Source: Dehalococcoidia bacterium (GTDB lineage Bacteria > Chloroflexota > Dehalococcoidia > GIF9 > AB-539-J10). Taken from it: 18,553 bases of DNA. Of this stretch, positions 6,563-14,547 are shown piece by piece (position 1 is the stretch's first letter; each line of letters opens with the position of its first letter). The translations under genes were made by a program, and so were the position numbers. The stretch lies in NCBI GenBank assembly GCA_023229725.1, contig JALNYR010000038.1, positions 1 through 18,553 of the forward strand, read 5' to 3'. The notes below the pieces were generated by a model. The model was given only the letters and a program-made list of their open reading frames with translations, had not been told where the DNA came from and did not search any database.

Positions 6563-6591
6563 ACTATATCGGTCCGGTCCGGTACGTGCAA
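6563..6591 (-). promoter_or_regulatory. promoter of the nnr transcript
   Basis: On the - strand, TTGCAC (6591-6586) lies 17 bp from TATAGT (6568-6563). Transcription should start near 6556, leaving about 140 bases before nnr, which are occupied by the 41-codon frame. Bases 6592-6667, between this promoter and the end of the transporter gene, show nothing else I can support. Confidence 0.6.
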
Positions 6592-6667
6592 CAGAGTGGT
6601 TCAGGATAGGAGCCGCAGGAGAGGATGTTCCCCTTCGGACGCGGACACGCGGACGCTCCCCGGTCCA

Positions 6668-7399
6668 TCACAGACCGGCCACACCGTCCTTGAGGGGCGG
6701 CTCCGCGGCCAACTCCGCCGGACGCAGCCGCGTCGCGAGATACATGAAGGGAGTGTCCAGCGCGGCGACGATCCACTTCAACAGATAGGTCGTGCCGAGA
6801 ATCTCAAGCCACGTCGCGGGTTCGAAGAGGCCCCAGAGGCCGATACCGCAGAATAGAAGCGAGTCGATAGCCTGCGACACCATTGTGGAGGCGTTGTTCC
6901 GGAGCCACAGCCACCGTCCGCGCGTGCGGTGCCGCCAGAACGTGAACGCCCAGATATCGTGGTGTTGTGAGACCAGATACGCGACAAGGCTGCCGGCCGC
7001 GACCCTCGGCATCACGCCGAACACGGTGCCAAGCGCGTCGTGCGCGAAATCCTCGGGGCCCGGGACGAATCGCAGGGCAAACTGCATCCAGACAACCGTG
7101 AGCCCCATGGCAACGAAACCCAGCCAGACACACCTCCGGGCTTCGCGCTCGCCGTAGAGTTCGGTCAGAATGTCCGTCGCGAGGAACGTACAGCCGTAAA
7201 TGGCGTTGCCCAGCGTTGCCGTCATGCCGAAGAGCACCACAGTCTTCGTCACCTGGATGTTGGCGACAATCACGCCGGCAACGACCAGTGCGTACAGGCC
7301 TTCCCTTCCAAACAGGCGGAAGACAAGCACCGTGAGGCTCAGCACCACCACGACGAAGCCGCACCACAGCAGGTTGTTGAACGTCACCAGGTCATTCAC
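6668..7399 (-). CDS. queuosine precursor transporter (YhhQ/VUT family)
   Basis: This 243-residue inner-membrane protein likely imports a queuosine precursor (preQ0, preQ1 or queuine) for tRNA modification. About six hydrophobic segments are visible, starting with a helix around residues 12-30 and a second containing LYALVVAGVIVANI. Family-typical features follow: TATLGNAIYGCTFLATDIL with the acidic TELYGE loop, a basic loop before NNASTMVSQAIDSLLF, and a final helix before TPFMYL. The match to the YhhQ/DUF165 family is clear. The gene starts 21 bases after the stop of tgt on the same strand and is almost surely co-transcribed with it, which supports a queuosine role. The ribosome site is weak (GGATGA). 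The short C-terminal tail is soluble. Confidence 0.9.
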   Translation of the reverse strand: MNDLVTFNNLLWCGFVVVVLSLTVLVFRLFGREGLYALVVAGVIVANIQVTKTVVLFGMTATLGNAIYGCTFLATDILTELYGEREARRCVWLGFVAMGLTVVWMQFALRFVPGPEDFAHDALGTVFGVMPRVAAGSLVAYLVSQHHDIWAFTFWRHRTRGRWLWLRNNASTMVSQAIDSLLFCGIGLWGLFEPATWLEILGTTYLLKWIVAALDTPFMYLATRLRPAELAAEPPLKDGVAGL

Positions 7400-7420
7400 G
7401 CTGTCATCCGCGGCACGGCC

Positions 7421-8551
7421 CTACGGCACCCGCACATCCGCCCGTGGTCTCGCGACCCACACCCGACCTGCCCCCTGGTTGAGGCGCTCGACTTCGTCGG
7501 CCACGCGATACCGTCCCAGGAACTCATCGCGGAACGAGTCGAACTCGCCGCACGTGATGGCCATTCGTATGTCCTGCATCAGCCGGCACATGAACCTGAG
7601 GTTGTGAACGGTGGCCAGCCTGTAGGCAAGGAGCTCTTCGCACTTGAAGAGATGATGGAGATAGGCAGCCGAGAAGGTCCTGCACGTGTAGCAGTCACAC
7701 TCGGGGTCCACGGGGCCGTTCATCGTGCGGAACATTGCGTTCCGTAAGCTCATCCGTCCATTCCTCGTGTACACGCCGCCGTTTCGCGCGACACGGGTCG
7801 GGAGGACACAGTCGAACATGTCCACCCCGCACGACACGGCTTCCACGATGTCCTCAGGCGCCCCGACACCCATGAGATACCGGGGACGGTCGGACGGCAG
7901 CAGAGGAACCACGTCATGCAGCACTGCGTTCATGACGCGCTTCGGCTCTCCCACGCTCAATCCCCCGACCGCGTAGCCGGAGAAGTCCATCGCCGTCAGC
8001 GTCCGTGCCGACAGCCGCCGCAACTCGATGTCGCCGCCGCCTTGCACGATGGCAAATAGCAGCTGGTCGGTGCGGCGCTTCGCCCCGAGGCAGCGCTCCG
8101 CCCAGAGATGTGTCCTGTTGACCGCCTCCGCCAGCCGGCGAGAGTCCGACGCGCCGGCCGGCACGTCGTCCAGCACCATGCTGATGTCCGCGCCCAGCGC
8201 CTCCTGAATCGCCACCGCCTTCTCGGGCGTCAAGAGATGCTCGCTGCCGTCGATGTGTGACCGAAAGGTCACGCCACGGTCATCCAGGCTGCGAAGCGCC
8301 GCCAGGCTGAACACCTGGAAGCCACCGCTGTCCGTAAGTATCGCCCCGTCCCATCCCATGAACCGGTGCAGTCCTCCGGCCGCCTCAACGATGTCTACTC
8401 CAGGGCGCAGATACAGGTGATACGAGTTGCAGAGGACGAGGTCGAATCCGATGTCTCGTATGTCTGAGGGGGTCAGAGACTTGACGGTTCCCTGGCTGCC
8501 GACGGGCATGAATACTGGCGTATCAAGTCGCCCATGGGCGGTCTCAAGCAC
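7421..8551 (-). CDS. tgt: queuine tRNA-ribosyltransferase
   Basis: Tgt exchanges guanine-34 of GUN-anticodon tRNAs for a queuosine precursor. Visible motifs are TPVFMPVGSQGTVK near the N-terminus, LTDSGGFQVFSL, GYAVGGLSVGEPK, RYLMGVGAPEDIVE, the nucleophile region GVDMFDCVLPTR, and the zinc site CDCYTC with the following YLHHLF. The coordinates use the first conventional start (GTG at 8551, 376 residues). The true start is probably upstream: the 15 codons before it encode the family-like segment FTILHTTTNAEARTG, but no ATG, GTG, TTG or CTG occurs back to the in-frame stop. A GGAGG at 8626-8622 sits 10 bases before an in-frame ATC at 8611, just after a promoter. The adjacent YhhQ-type transporter and the absence of queC/D/E/F genes in the window point to salvage. 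Confidence 0.95.
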   Translation of the reverse strand: MLETAHGRLDTPVFMPVGSQGTVKSLTPSDIRDIGFDLVLCNSYHLYLRPGVDIVEAAGGLHRFMGWDGAILTDSGGFQVFSLAALRSLDDRGVTFRSHIDGSEHLLTPEKAVAIQEALGADISMVLDDVPAGASDSRRLAEAVNRTHLWAERCLGAKRRTDQLLFAIVQGGGDIELRRLSARTLTAMDFSGYAVGGLSVGEPKRVMNAVLHDVVPLLPSDRPRYLMGVGAPEDIVEAVSCGVDMFDCVLPTRVARNGGVYTRNGRMSLRNAMFRTMNGPVDPECDCYTCRTFSAAYLHHLFKCEELLAYRLATVHNLRFMCRLMQDIRMAITCGEFDSFRDEFLGRYRVADEVERLNQGAGRVWVARPRADVRVP

Positions 8552-8633
8552 GCCCGTGCGGGCCTCCGCGTTCGTCGTTGTATGGAGAATCGTGAAGCAG
8601 TTGCTGCCGATGGTTAGGATACCTCCGCGGCGA

Positions 8634-8642
8634 AGTATACCA
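8634..8642 (-). promoter_or_regulatory. extended -10 promoter of tgt and the transporter gene
   Basis: On the - strand TGG directly precedes TATACT (8639-8634), a TGn-extended -10 box. No clear -35 box is present. Transcription should start near 8627, immediately before the GGAGG at 8626-8622. That places the Tgt start near 8611 and not at the GTG at 8551. Bases 8643-8745 show no other feature I can support. Confidence 0.5.
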
Positions 8643-8745
8643 TCCGCCTTAGTGTTCGCCGGCTCACGCGATGCCGTGCTCTGGAATCAGAGACAAGCAT
8701 GGCAAGCAGACAGCCCGGCACCCGCAACGCCGCGAGCCCGCCGCC

Positions 8746-9630
8746 TCACTTGAAATGGCCCTGGGCAACCATCAAGACACGTCCGCCGACCGCGACCCTG
8801 GTCACGTCCTTCTCGCGCCTGGCGCGAGCGAAGAGGAGCGAAGGACGGCGTATCTCGTAGCCCTGCTCGATGCGCAGGTCCAGGCTTGCCGCTTCCGGGC
8901 GAAGATAGCGAAGGGCAAACGCTCCGAGGCAGCCCGCCCCCGCCCCCGTGGCCGCATCCTCGGAGATGCCGTAGTAGTGAGCGAACATGCGGACGTTGAA
9001 GTCGTTGTCCGGGTTGTATGACTCGGACGAGAAGACGTAGAGGGCGCGAGCGCTGACCTTCTGCAGCAGACTGGCGTACTCATCGGCCGCCACACGGGAC
9101 CGGCGAACGGCGGACAGAGACCGCAAGGGAACGACGACGAACGGCAGGCCCGTGGAAACCTCCTGCACCGGCCAGCGCACGTCAATGTCGGCGGCATCAA
9201 GTCCAAGGACAGCCGCCACTGTTTCCGGCTGAAGCGTCGCTCCGAATTCCGCCGGCCTCTGGTTCACCCAGACAGTATCCACGCTGCCGTAGTGATAGGT
9301 GAAGCTGATCTCAAGCGGCCCTCCACCGAGGTTGATGCGCATCCCGGTTACCGGCTCGTCCACAAGTTCGTGTCGCAGCACGTACGCCGCTCCAAGCACG
9401 GCGTGCCCGGAGAAGGGGATTTCCTCGGTCGGAGTGAACACGCGGACGTCGTAGCCGCCATCACGCAGCGCATCGGACAGGATGAAGGCAGTCTCCGAGA
9501 AGTGCACTTCGCCCGCGAGTCGACGCATGTCTTCGTCGCTCAGCAATGCGGCATTCCTGAAAACTGCGAGCTGGTTTCCGGAGTAGGGGCCCTCGGCAAA
9601 CACGTCCAGCAGGTAGAAGCTGTGCTCCAT
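8746..9630 (-). CDS. PhzF family isomerase/epimerase-like protein
   Basis: This 294-residue cytoplasmic protein has the diaminopimelate-epimerase-like double domain of the PhzF/YddE family. The start FYLLDVFAEGPYSGNQLAVF (5-24) is the family hallmark. Glu46 in HFSETAF corresponds to the single catalytic acid of PhzF, and IPFSGHAVLGAAYVL is the first glycine motif. DAATGAGAGCLGAFAL is the second. The length is normal. The substrate is unknown; most bacterial members are not in phenazine pathways, and nothing here suggests one. ATG at 9630 matches the family N-terminus but has only a weak GAAG upstream. An in-frame ATG at 9672 has AGGG before it and would add 14 residues. It is divergent from ligA. 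Confidence 0.9.
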   Translation of the reverse strand: MEHSFYLLDVFAEGPYSGNQLAVFRNAALLSDEDMRRLAGEVHFSETAFILSDALRDGGYDVRVFTPTEEIPFSGHAVLGAAYVLRHELVDEPVTGMRINLGGGPLEISFTYHYGSVDTVWVNQRPAEFGATLQPETVAAVLGLDAADIDVRWPVQEVSTGLPFVVVPLRSLSAVRRSRVAADEYASLLQKVSARALYVFSSESYNPDNDFNVRMFAHYYGISEDAATGAGAGCLGAFALRYLRPEAASLDLRIEQGYEIRRPSLLFARARREKDVTRVAVGGRVLMVAQGHFK

Positions 9631-9688
9631 CGCGCGAGCTTCTTCGGAAGGGGGCCGGTCTGGAAGCAGCATTGCGAACCCTGATTCG

Positions 9689-9697
9689 ATTGTAGCA
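9689..9697 (-). promoter_or_regulatory. extended -10 promoter candidate for the PhzF-family gene
   Basis: On the - strand TGC directly precedes TACAAT (9694-9689). No good -35 box is seen. Transcription would start near 9682, 10 bases before the ATG at 9672 and about 52 before the preferred ATG at 9630. The divergent ligA promoter candidate lies about 105 bp away in the same 199-bp gap. Confidence 0.42.
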
Positions 9698-9800
9698 GAA
9701 GCGCCACCGACTGGGACATTGCCACAACGCATCGCCGGCGAGGCCGGACCCGGTCATCCGGCAGGGTTCTTCCGGACTCTCGAAAGCGCGCGCCGGGTCA

Positions 9801-9809
9801 TGATATATA
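9801..9809 (+). promoter_or_regulatory. extended -10 promoter candidate for ligA
   Basis: TGA directly precedes TATATA (9804-9809), with an overlapping TATACT at 9806-9811. There is no recognisable -35 box. Transcription would start near 9816-9818, giving a leader of about 12-14 bases. This supports the ATG at 9830 as the ligA start over in-frame ATGs at 9719 and 9800. Confidence 0.42.
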
Positions 9810-9829
9810 CTACGAGCGAGAGCACTGCT

Positions 9830-11845
9830 ATGGAGAGTCCCGCGGATGTTCGGGAGAGGATCGATTCCCTTCGGAAGCAGATTCTCTACCACAACCACCA
9901 GTACTACGTGCTGGACAGCCCCGAAATCAGCGACGAGGAGTACGACCGTCTGTTCGCCGAACTCCGGGCGCTCGAACAGCAGCACCCCGACCTGATTGCG
10001 CCCGACTCTCCCACGCAACGCGTGGGCGCCGGCCCCGTGTCGGCATTCGGAGTCGTTGAACACCGCGTGCCGCTCCTTAGCCTCGCCAATGCCTTCGCAC
10101 CGGACGACCTCGCTGCCTGGTGGCGGCGCACGTCGACGCTCCTCGGCCAGCTCGAGTTCGACGCCGTGTGTGAGCCCAAGATCGATGGACTCGCCGTGGC
10201 CCTGACCTACGTCAACGGGCTGCTCTCAGTCGGCGCCACGAGGGGAGACGGCTATCACGGAGAGGACATCACCCGAAACCTGCGGACGGTCAAGAGCATC
10301 CCGCTCTCAGTGCCGCGCGAGAGCGCGCCGACCCGCTTCGAGGTGAGGGGAGAGGTGTACCTGCCGAGGGAGGGATTCAGGCGCCTCAATGAGCACCGTA
10401 TGCAGGAGGGTCTCCCGCTGTTTGCCAACCCGCGGAACGCGGCGGCCGGCTCCGTGCGCCAGCTGGACCCTGCCGTCACCGCCGAGCGACCCCTCGACAT
10501 CTTCGTGTACGGACTCGGCTGGGCGGAAGGGAAGGCGAGGCCGCCAACGCACTACGAGACACTGGCGTGGCTGCGTGACATGGGTTTCAAGACGAACCCT
10601 CTCACGACCCGTGCCGGGACGCTGGAAGAGACACAGCGGATTCGCGACCGGTGGGTGGACGAACGTCCGACGTGGTCCTTCGAAGCCGACGGCATGGTGG
10701 TGAAGGTGAACTCGGTGCACCTGCAGGAAGAGCTGGGAACGGTGGCCCGCGAGCCGCGGTGGGCGATTGCGTACAAATTCGCGGCACTCCAGGGCACGAC
10801 GCGGTTGAAGGAGATTCGGGTGAATGTCGGGCGCACGGGAAGCCTCAACCCGTATGCCGTGCTCGAGCCGGTGCGCATTGGCGGCGTCCTCATCAGCCAG
10901 GCCACTCTGCACAACGAAGAGGACATCCACCGCAAGGACATCCGCGAGGGCGACATGGTCATCATCCAGCGGGCGGGCGACGTCATCCCCGAGATAGTCG
11001 GGCCCGTCACGAGCCTTCGCACCGGGAGCGAGCAGGTCTTCCATATGCCGGCGAACTGCCCGGTGTGCGGTGCGGAGGTCACGAAGCCAGCTGGAGAGGC
11101 CATGCATCGCTGCACGAATGCCGCGTGCCCGGCGCAGGCTCTGGAGCGCATCAAGCACTTCGTCAGTCGGAATGCGATGGATATCGAGGGTGTGGGTGAG
11201 AAGCTGTGCGACGCGCTCTTCGCCAGAGGGATAGTCAAGGATGCCGGCGACCTCTACTCCCTCACGAAGGCCGACCTGCTGCAGCTGGAGCGGATGGGAG
11301 AGAAGAGCGCTGAGAACGTACTTGCCTCGATTGCGGCCAGTAAGGACCGCCCGCTGGGCCGCCTGCTGTTCGCACTCGGGATACCGCATGTCGGACAGGA
11401 ATACGCGGAGCTGCTGGCAGGGCGCTACCGCAGCGTGGACGAACCCGCCGCCGCGGGTATCGATGAGCTGGCCGAGCTGTCGTCCGTGGGCCCCACGATT
11501 GCCGGCAGCGTCGTGGCGTTCTTCAGGCTGGACAGAAACAGGCAGATAGTCGAGAAACTCAGGGCTGCACACGTCACACTCTCGAGGAAGGAAACGCAAG
11601 AGAGCGCCAATCAGCCTCTGGCGGGCCTGACCTTCGTGTTCACGGGACGCCTGAGCCGATTGAGCCGTCCGGAGGCGGAGGCGATGGTGGCCCGGCTGGG
11701 CGGGCGCGCGGGGCAGGATGTCAGCCGGAACACCTCCTACGTTGTCGTCGGAGAGGATGCCGGCTCGAAAGCAACGAAGGCCCGTGCGCTGGGTCTCAAG
11801 GTCATCGATGAAGCCGAGTTCCTGCAGATGACAGGCGAGGGCTAG
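9830..11845 (+). CDS. ligA: NAD-dependent DNA ligase
   Basis: LigA seals nicks in duplex DNA in replication and repair using NAD+. From ATG 9830 it is 671 residues, the usual length. Visible domains in order are: the Ia domain with HNHQYYVLDSPEISDEEYD (21-39), which binds NMN; the adenylation domain with Lys117 in EPKIDGLAV; the OB fold (NVGRTGSLNPYAVLEPV); and a four-cysteine zinc finger (CPVC, then CTNAACPAQ). A helix-hairpin-helix region (VEGVGEKLCDALF, ERMGEKSAENVL) and a C-terminal BRCT domain (LAGLTFVFTGRLSRLSR to the end) follow. All key motifs look intact. Upstream in-frame ATGs would lie in or before the promoter and add non-conserved residues. Its TAG stop shares two bases with the stop of the convergent NUDIX gene. 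Confidence 0.97.
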   Translation: MESPADVRERIDSLRKQILYHNHQYYVLDSPEISDEEYDRLFAELRALEQQHPDLIAPDSPTQRVGAGPVSAFGVVEHRVPLLSLANAFAPDDLAAWWRRTSTLLGQLEFDAVCEPKIDGLAVALTYVNGLLSVGATRGDGYHGEDITRNLRTVKSIPLSVPRESAPTRFEVRGEVYLPREGFRRLNEHRMQEGLPLFANPRNAAAGSVRQLDPAVTAERPLDIFVYGLGWAEGKARPPTHYETLAWLRDMGFKTNPLTTRAGTLEETQRIRDRWVDERPTWSFEADGMVVKVNSVHLQEELGTVAREPRWAIAYKFAALQGTTRLKEIRVNVGRTGSLNPYAVLEPVRIGGVLISQATLHNEEDIHRKDIREGDMVIIQRAGDVIPEIVGPVTSLRTGSEQVFHMPANCPVCGAEVTKPAGEAMHRCTNAACPAQALERIKHFVSRNAMDIEGVGEKLCDALFARGIVKDAGDLYSLTKADLLQLERMGEKSAENVLASIAASKDRPLGRLLFALGIPHVGQEYAELLAGRYRSVDEPAAAGIDELAELSSVGPTIAGSVVAFFRLDRNRQIVEKLRAAHVTLSRKETQESANQPLAGLTFVFTGRLSRLSRPEAEAMVARLGGRAGQDVSRNTSYVVVGEDAGSKATKARALGLKVIDEAEFLQMTGEG

Positions 11846-12345
11846 GAGCGGCGGCGAACCTCGTCGACGACGTCACGCAGGGAGATGGCAAGGTACGCGG
11901 GCAACTCGGCGGGGTCGTAGTAGCGAGCGTCATCGCATTCATCCCCGGCAACCGGTTCGCCTCCGGTGACAGTCACCAGATAGCTCACCACCAGCATGTC
12001 CCCGTACAGTTCCTCGTCCTCGCGTCTGACCACCCGGACGAGATGGTCTACCGTTCCGGTAACGCCGGCTTCCTCGCGCAGTTCGCGCAGACAAGCCTCT
12101 TCGGGAGTCTCGCCGGATTCGACGAATCCCGAGGGACAGCCCCACAGGCCCTTCTTGGGGGGAATGCCTCGCTTGATGAGCAGGAACTGCCGCCCCTTGA
12201 CCGCGATGGCAACCACGACAGGCAGCGGGTTCTCGTAGCGCACGAAGCCGCAAACAGTGCAGTGCTTCCGCACCCTGCCATCGACCATCCCCTCGACGAG
12301 CGGGGCCGAACACTGCGGGCAGAAACGATACGGCTTGGGCGGCAC
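11842..12345 (-). CDS. NUDIX hydrolase with N-terminal zinc ribbon
   Basis: This 167-residue protein hydrolyses a nucleoside-diphosphate-linked compound in the cytoplasm. The NUDIX box is perfect: GFVESGETPEEACLRELREE followed by AGV. An N-terminal zinc ribbon (FCPQC, then HCTVCGFVRYENP) precedes it, as in NudC-type NADH/NAD-cap pyrophosphatases, though the larger NudC N-terminal domain is missing. Substrate candidates include NADH, ADP-ribose or related dinucleotides; sequence does not decide. GTG at 12345 is chosen because GGAG lies six bases upstream; further upstream codons read as arginine-rich non-conserved sequence. It converges on ligA, and the two stop codons overlap within a single CTAG. 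Confidence 0.88.
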   Translation of the reverse strand: MPPKPYRFCPQCSAPLVEGMVDGRVRKHCTVCGFVRYENPLPVVVAIAVKGRQFLLIKRGIPPKKGLWGCPSGFVESGETPEEACLRELREEAGVTGTVDHLVRVVRREDEELYGDMLVVSYLVTVTGGEPVAGDECDDARYYDPAELPAYLAISLRDVVDEVRRRS

Positions 12346-12404
12346 GCTACTCTCCAGACACCAACAGGACGGCGTCCGGCGTCTCCGGTGCGTCCGTCCG
12401 GCTA

Positions 12405-12413
12405 TGATATATC
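12405..12413 (+). promoter_or_regulatory. weak extended -10 candidate upstream of the exonuclease gene
   Basis: TGA directly precedes TATATC (12408-12413) in the 222-base gap between the NUDIX and exonuclease genes. A start near 12420 would leave a leader of about 148 bases. An alternative closer pair is TTGACG (12525) with TATCAC (12546), but its 15-bp spacing is poor. A small hairpin (GTATC-CTTGC-GATAC) lies at 12475-12489. None of these is strong. Confidence 0.25.
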
Positions 12414-12567
12414 CACGGCAACTGAGCCGCAATCGCCGGCGTGCGCAGGGCCTCGTTGCCCGACGCCGGGCATGGTATCCTTGCGATACTGGAACAGTCG
12501 TGCGGCGGACCGCGTCTCAGTCATTTGACGGGTCGAGCCGCCACGTATCACCGGTCGGGCACGCATT

Positions 12568-13062
12568 ATGGACGCCTATCTTGACATTGAGACAACGGGA
12601 CTCAGTCCCTTCTCGGACACCATCACCGTTGTCGGCGTCTACCGCGAGACGCCGGAGGGATTCATCCTGAGACAGCTGGTGGGACACGACGTCACGCGGC
12701 TGAACTTGACAGCCGTTCTCGACGGTGTGAAACACCTGTACACGTACAACGGAGACCGTTTCGACCTCGTCTTCATTCAGTCGAGGCTCGGGCTCGAACT
12801 GAAGTCTCTCATCGAGCACACCGACCTGATGCGCGCCTGCTGGTGCAAAGGGCTCTACGGCGGATTCAAGGCAGTCGAGCGCCAGCTTGGCATCGAGAGG
12901 ACTCTGCAGGGCGTCTCCGGACGTGACGCCGTCGACCTCTGGTGGCGGTACATCCGAAGAGGCGACAACCGCGCGCTCCGTACGCTGCTGGACTACAACC
13001 GTGAGGACGTGGTGAACCTGAAGGCCCTCCGTGAGCGACTGGGCGGAGAGCAACCTGTGTGA
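12568..13062 (+). CDS. RNase H-fold 3'-5' exonuclease domain protein (YprB-like)
   Basis: This 164-residue protein is a single DnaQ/RNase H-like exonuclease domain. The acidic metal-binding residues of the DEDD family are visible: Asp6 and Glu8 in YLDIETTGL, an Asp in TYNGDRFDLVF, and Asp in the C-terminal DYNREDVVNLKAL. The spacing and the HTDLMRA and YIRRGDNRALRTLLDYNRED segments match the YprB ribonuclease H-like family. Whether it acts on DNA or RNA cannot be told. Full YprB proteins carry an added C-terminal repeat region, absent here. The start is ATG 12568 just before the conserved domain; no strong ribosome site is present. It opens a + strand run: the next gene starts 10 bases after its stop. 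Confidence 0.85.
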   Translation: MDAYLDIETTGLSPFSDTITVVGVYRETPEGFILRQLVGHDVTRLNLTAVLDGVKHLYTYNGDRFDLVFIQSRLGLELKSLIEHTDLMRACWCKGLYGGFKAVERQLGIERTLQGVSGRDAVDLWWRYIRRGDNRALRTLLDYNREDVVNLKALRERLGGEQPV

Positions 13063-13072
13063 TGAGACACGC

Positions 13073-13939
13073 ATGAGCATCGTCGACTTCCATACGCACG
13101 TGGCGCCGCCGTGGGCGCAGGATTGCCGAGAGCAACTCGTCCGCGAGGACTCCTGCTTCGCGGCCCTCTACGCTAATCCGAGAGCGAAGCTCGCCACATT
13201 GGAGGACCTGATCTCAAGCATGGATGAGGCAGGAGTGACCGCATCAGTGGCACTCAACCTCGGGTGGACGAGCCACGAGATGTGCGCGCGCACGAACGAC
13301 TACCTCCTCGAAGGTGCCGCCAGGTGGCCGGGTCGCATTCTCCCCTTCGTAGCCGTGCAACCCGCTCACCCCGACGCGGCAGCGAGGGAGCTGGAGCGCT
13401 GCGCCGCCGGCGGCGCGCGCGGCATCGGAGAATTGCGCCCCGACATCCAGGGCTTCTCCCTGGCCGACGCCGATGCGCTCCGACCGATGGTCGAGATTGC
13501 GGCAGCGCACGGCATTCCGGTCCTGACGCACGTGTCGGAGCCGGTGGGACACGTGTATCCGGGCAAGGGCACCGTCACACCGGAGCAACCCTATCGCTTC
13601 GCCCTGGCATTCCCGGAGGCGACTCTGGTGTGCGCGCACTGGGGAGGGGGATTGCCGTTCTACAGCCTCATGCCCGAGGTAAAACGGACGCTCGCCCATG
13701 TGTATTTCGACAGTGCCGCCTCTCACTACCTGTACGGCAACAACGTGTTCAGGGTCGTCGCCGACCTTGTCGGAGCGGACCACGTCCTGCTGGGCTCCGA
13801 CTTTCCGCTCATCCGCCAGCGCAGGGCCATCGAAGAGGTGCGACGCGCCGGCCTCGCAGCCCCGGCAACCGATGCCATTCTTGGCGGCAATGCGAGCCGA
13901 GTGCTCGCACGAGGAGAACGCGACAATGTCGGCGAGTGA
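13073..13939 (+). CDS. metal-dependent hydrolase, amidohydrolase_2 (TIM-barrel) family
   Basis: This 288-residue enzyme has the amidohydrolase barrel typical of decarboxylase-type and hydrolase-type amidohydrolase_2 proteins. The metal-binding HxH is in VDFHTH at residues 4-9. Further ligand positions are the His of LTHVSEP, the His of AHWGGGLPF and the Asp of LLGSDFP near the C-terminus. The C-terminal GGNASRVL motif is family-typical. The substrate is unknown. ATG at 13073 sits directly before the conserved IVDFHTH. A longer in-frame start at 13031 would overlap the exonuclease gene and add non-conserved residues. Its end overlaps thpR by 14 bases, so the two are probably translationally coupled. 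Confidence 0.85.
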   Translation: MSIVDFHTHVAPPWAQDCREQLVREDSCFAALYANPRAKLATLEDLISSMDEAGVTASVALNLGWTSHEMCARTNDYLLEGAARWPGRILPFVAVQPAHPDAAARELERCAAGGARGIGELRPDIQGFSLADADALRPMVEIAAAHGIPVLTHVSEPVGHVYPGKGTVTPEQPYRFALAFPEATLVCAHWGGGLPFYSLMPEVKRTLAHVYFDSAASHYLYGNNVFRVVADLVGADHVLLGSDFPLIRQRRAIEEVRRAGLAAPATDAILGGNASRVLARGERDNVGE

Positions 13940-14519
13940 CGTCGTCAGGGTCTTCATCGCCATCGAATTGCCCTCCGATGTGAGGGAGGAGTTGAGCCAG
14001 GTGGCGAACCGTCTCAGAGCACGATGCAGCGTCGGCCAACTGAAGTGGGTCGCCGTCAACAGTATTCACCTCACCCTGAAGTTTCTTGGGGAGATACCCG
14101 TCTCGCGGCTCGAAGCCGTGCGAGACGCCGCGGCCGCTTCGTGCGCCGGCGTCGGCGACCTCGCCCTGGAGATGGGCGGCATCGGCGCGTTTCCCGGCTC
14201 CTCCAGGCCCAGAGTCATCTGGGTGGGGCTTGAAGGAGACGTACCGAGGCTGGTCTCCCTCGCGGAAAGACTCGATCGGGGATTGCAGGTGCTCGGGTTT
14301 GAGAGGGAATCCAGGCCATTCTCACCTCACTTGACTGTCGCGCGCGTGCGGCCGGACGCATCTCTGCAGACGCAGACCGACATCGGATCGGCGGTCACAC
14401 GGGTGCGGCCGCCCGAACGTCTTCGTTTCACCGCCACAGAGGTCAGTCTGATGCAGAGCCAGCTGAGGCCCGAAGGGCCTCTGTACACCTGCCTCGCGCG
14501 CTGGGCTCTGAGCAGCTAG
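13926..14519 (+). CDS. thpR: RNA 2',3'-cyclic phosphodiesterase
   Basis: This 197-residue protein belongs to the 2H phosphoesterase superfamily (LigT/ThpR), which opens 2',3'-cyclic phosphates on RNA ends and can reversibly join 2'-5' linkages. Both catalytic HxT motifs are present: HLTLKFLG in the N-terminal half and HLTVARV in the C-terminal half. The beginning RVFIAIELP is also typical, and the length is normal. ATG at 13926 has GAGGAG ten bases upstream and overlaps the end of the amidohydrolase gene. A link to the RNase H-fold exonuclease two genes upstream in RNA end processing is possible but inferred from position only. Confidence 0.93.
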   Translation: MSASDVVRVFIAIELPSDVREELSQVANRLRARCSVGQLKWVAVNSIHLTLKFLGEIPVSRLEAVRDAAAASCAGVGDLALEMGGIGAFPGSSRPRVIWVGLEGDVPRLVSLAERLDRGLQVLGFERESRPFSPHLTVARVRPDASLQTQTDIGSAVTRVRPPERLRFTATEVSLMQSQLRPEGPLYTCLARWALSS

Positions 14520-14547
14520 GACAGCAGGCGCTCCGTACGTGCGGGGT

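Noticed and set aside
10307..11599. 430-codon - strand frame inside ligA
   Set aside because: Antisense shadow of an intact, motif-complete ligase; no start signals or known domain.
12043..12528. 161-codon + strand frame covering the NUDIX gene and the following gap
   Set aside because: Mostly antisense to the NUDIX gene with no ribosome site. The gap portion alone shows no coding character.
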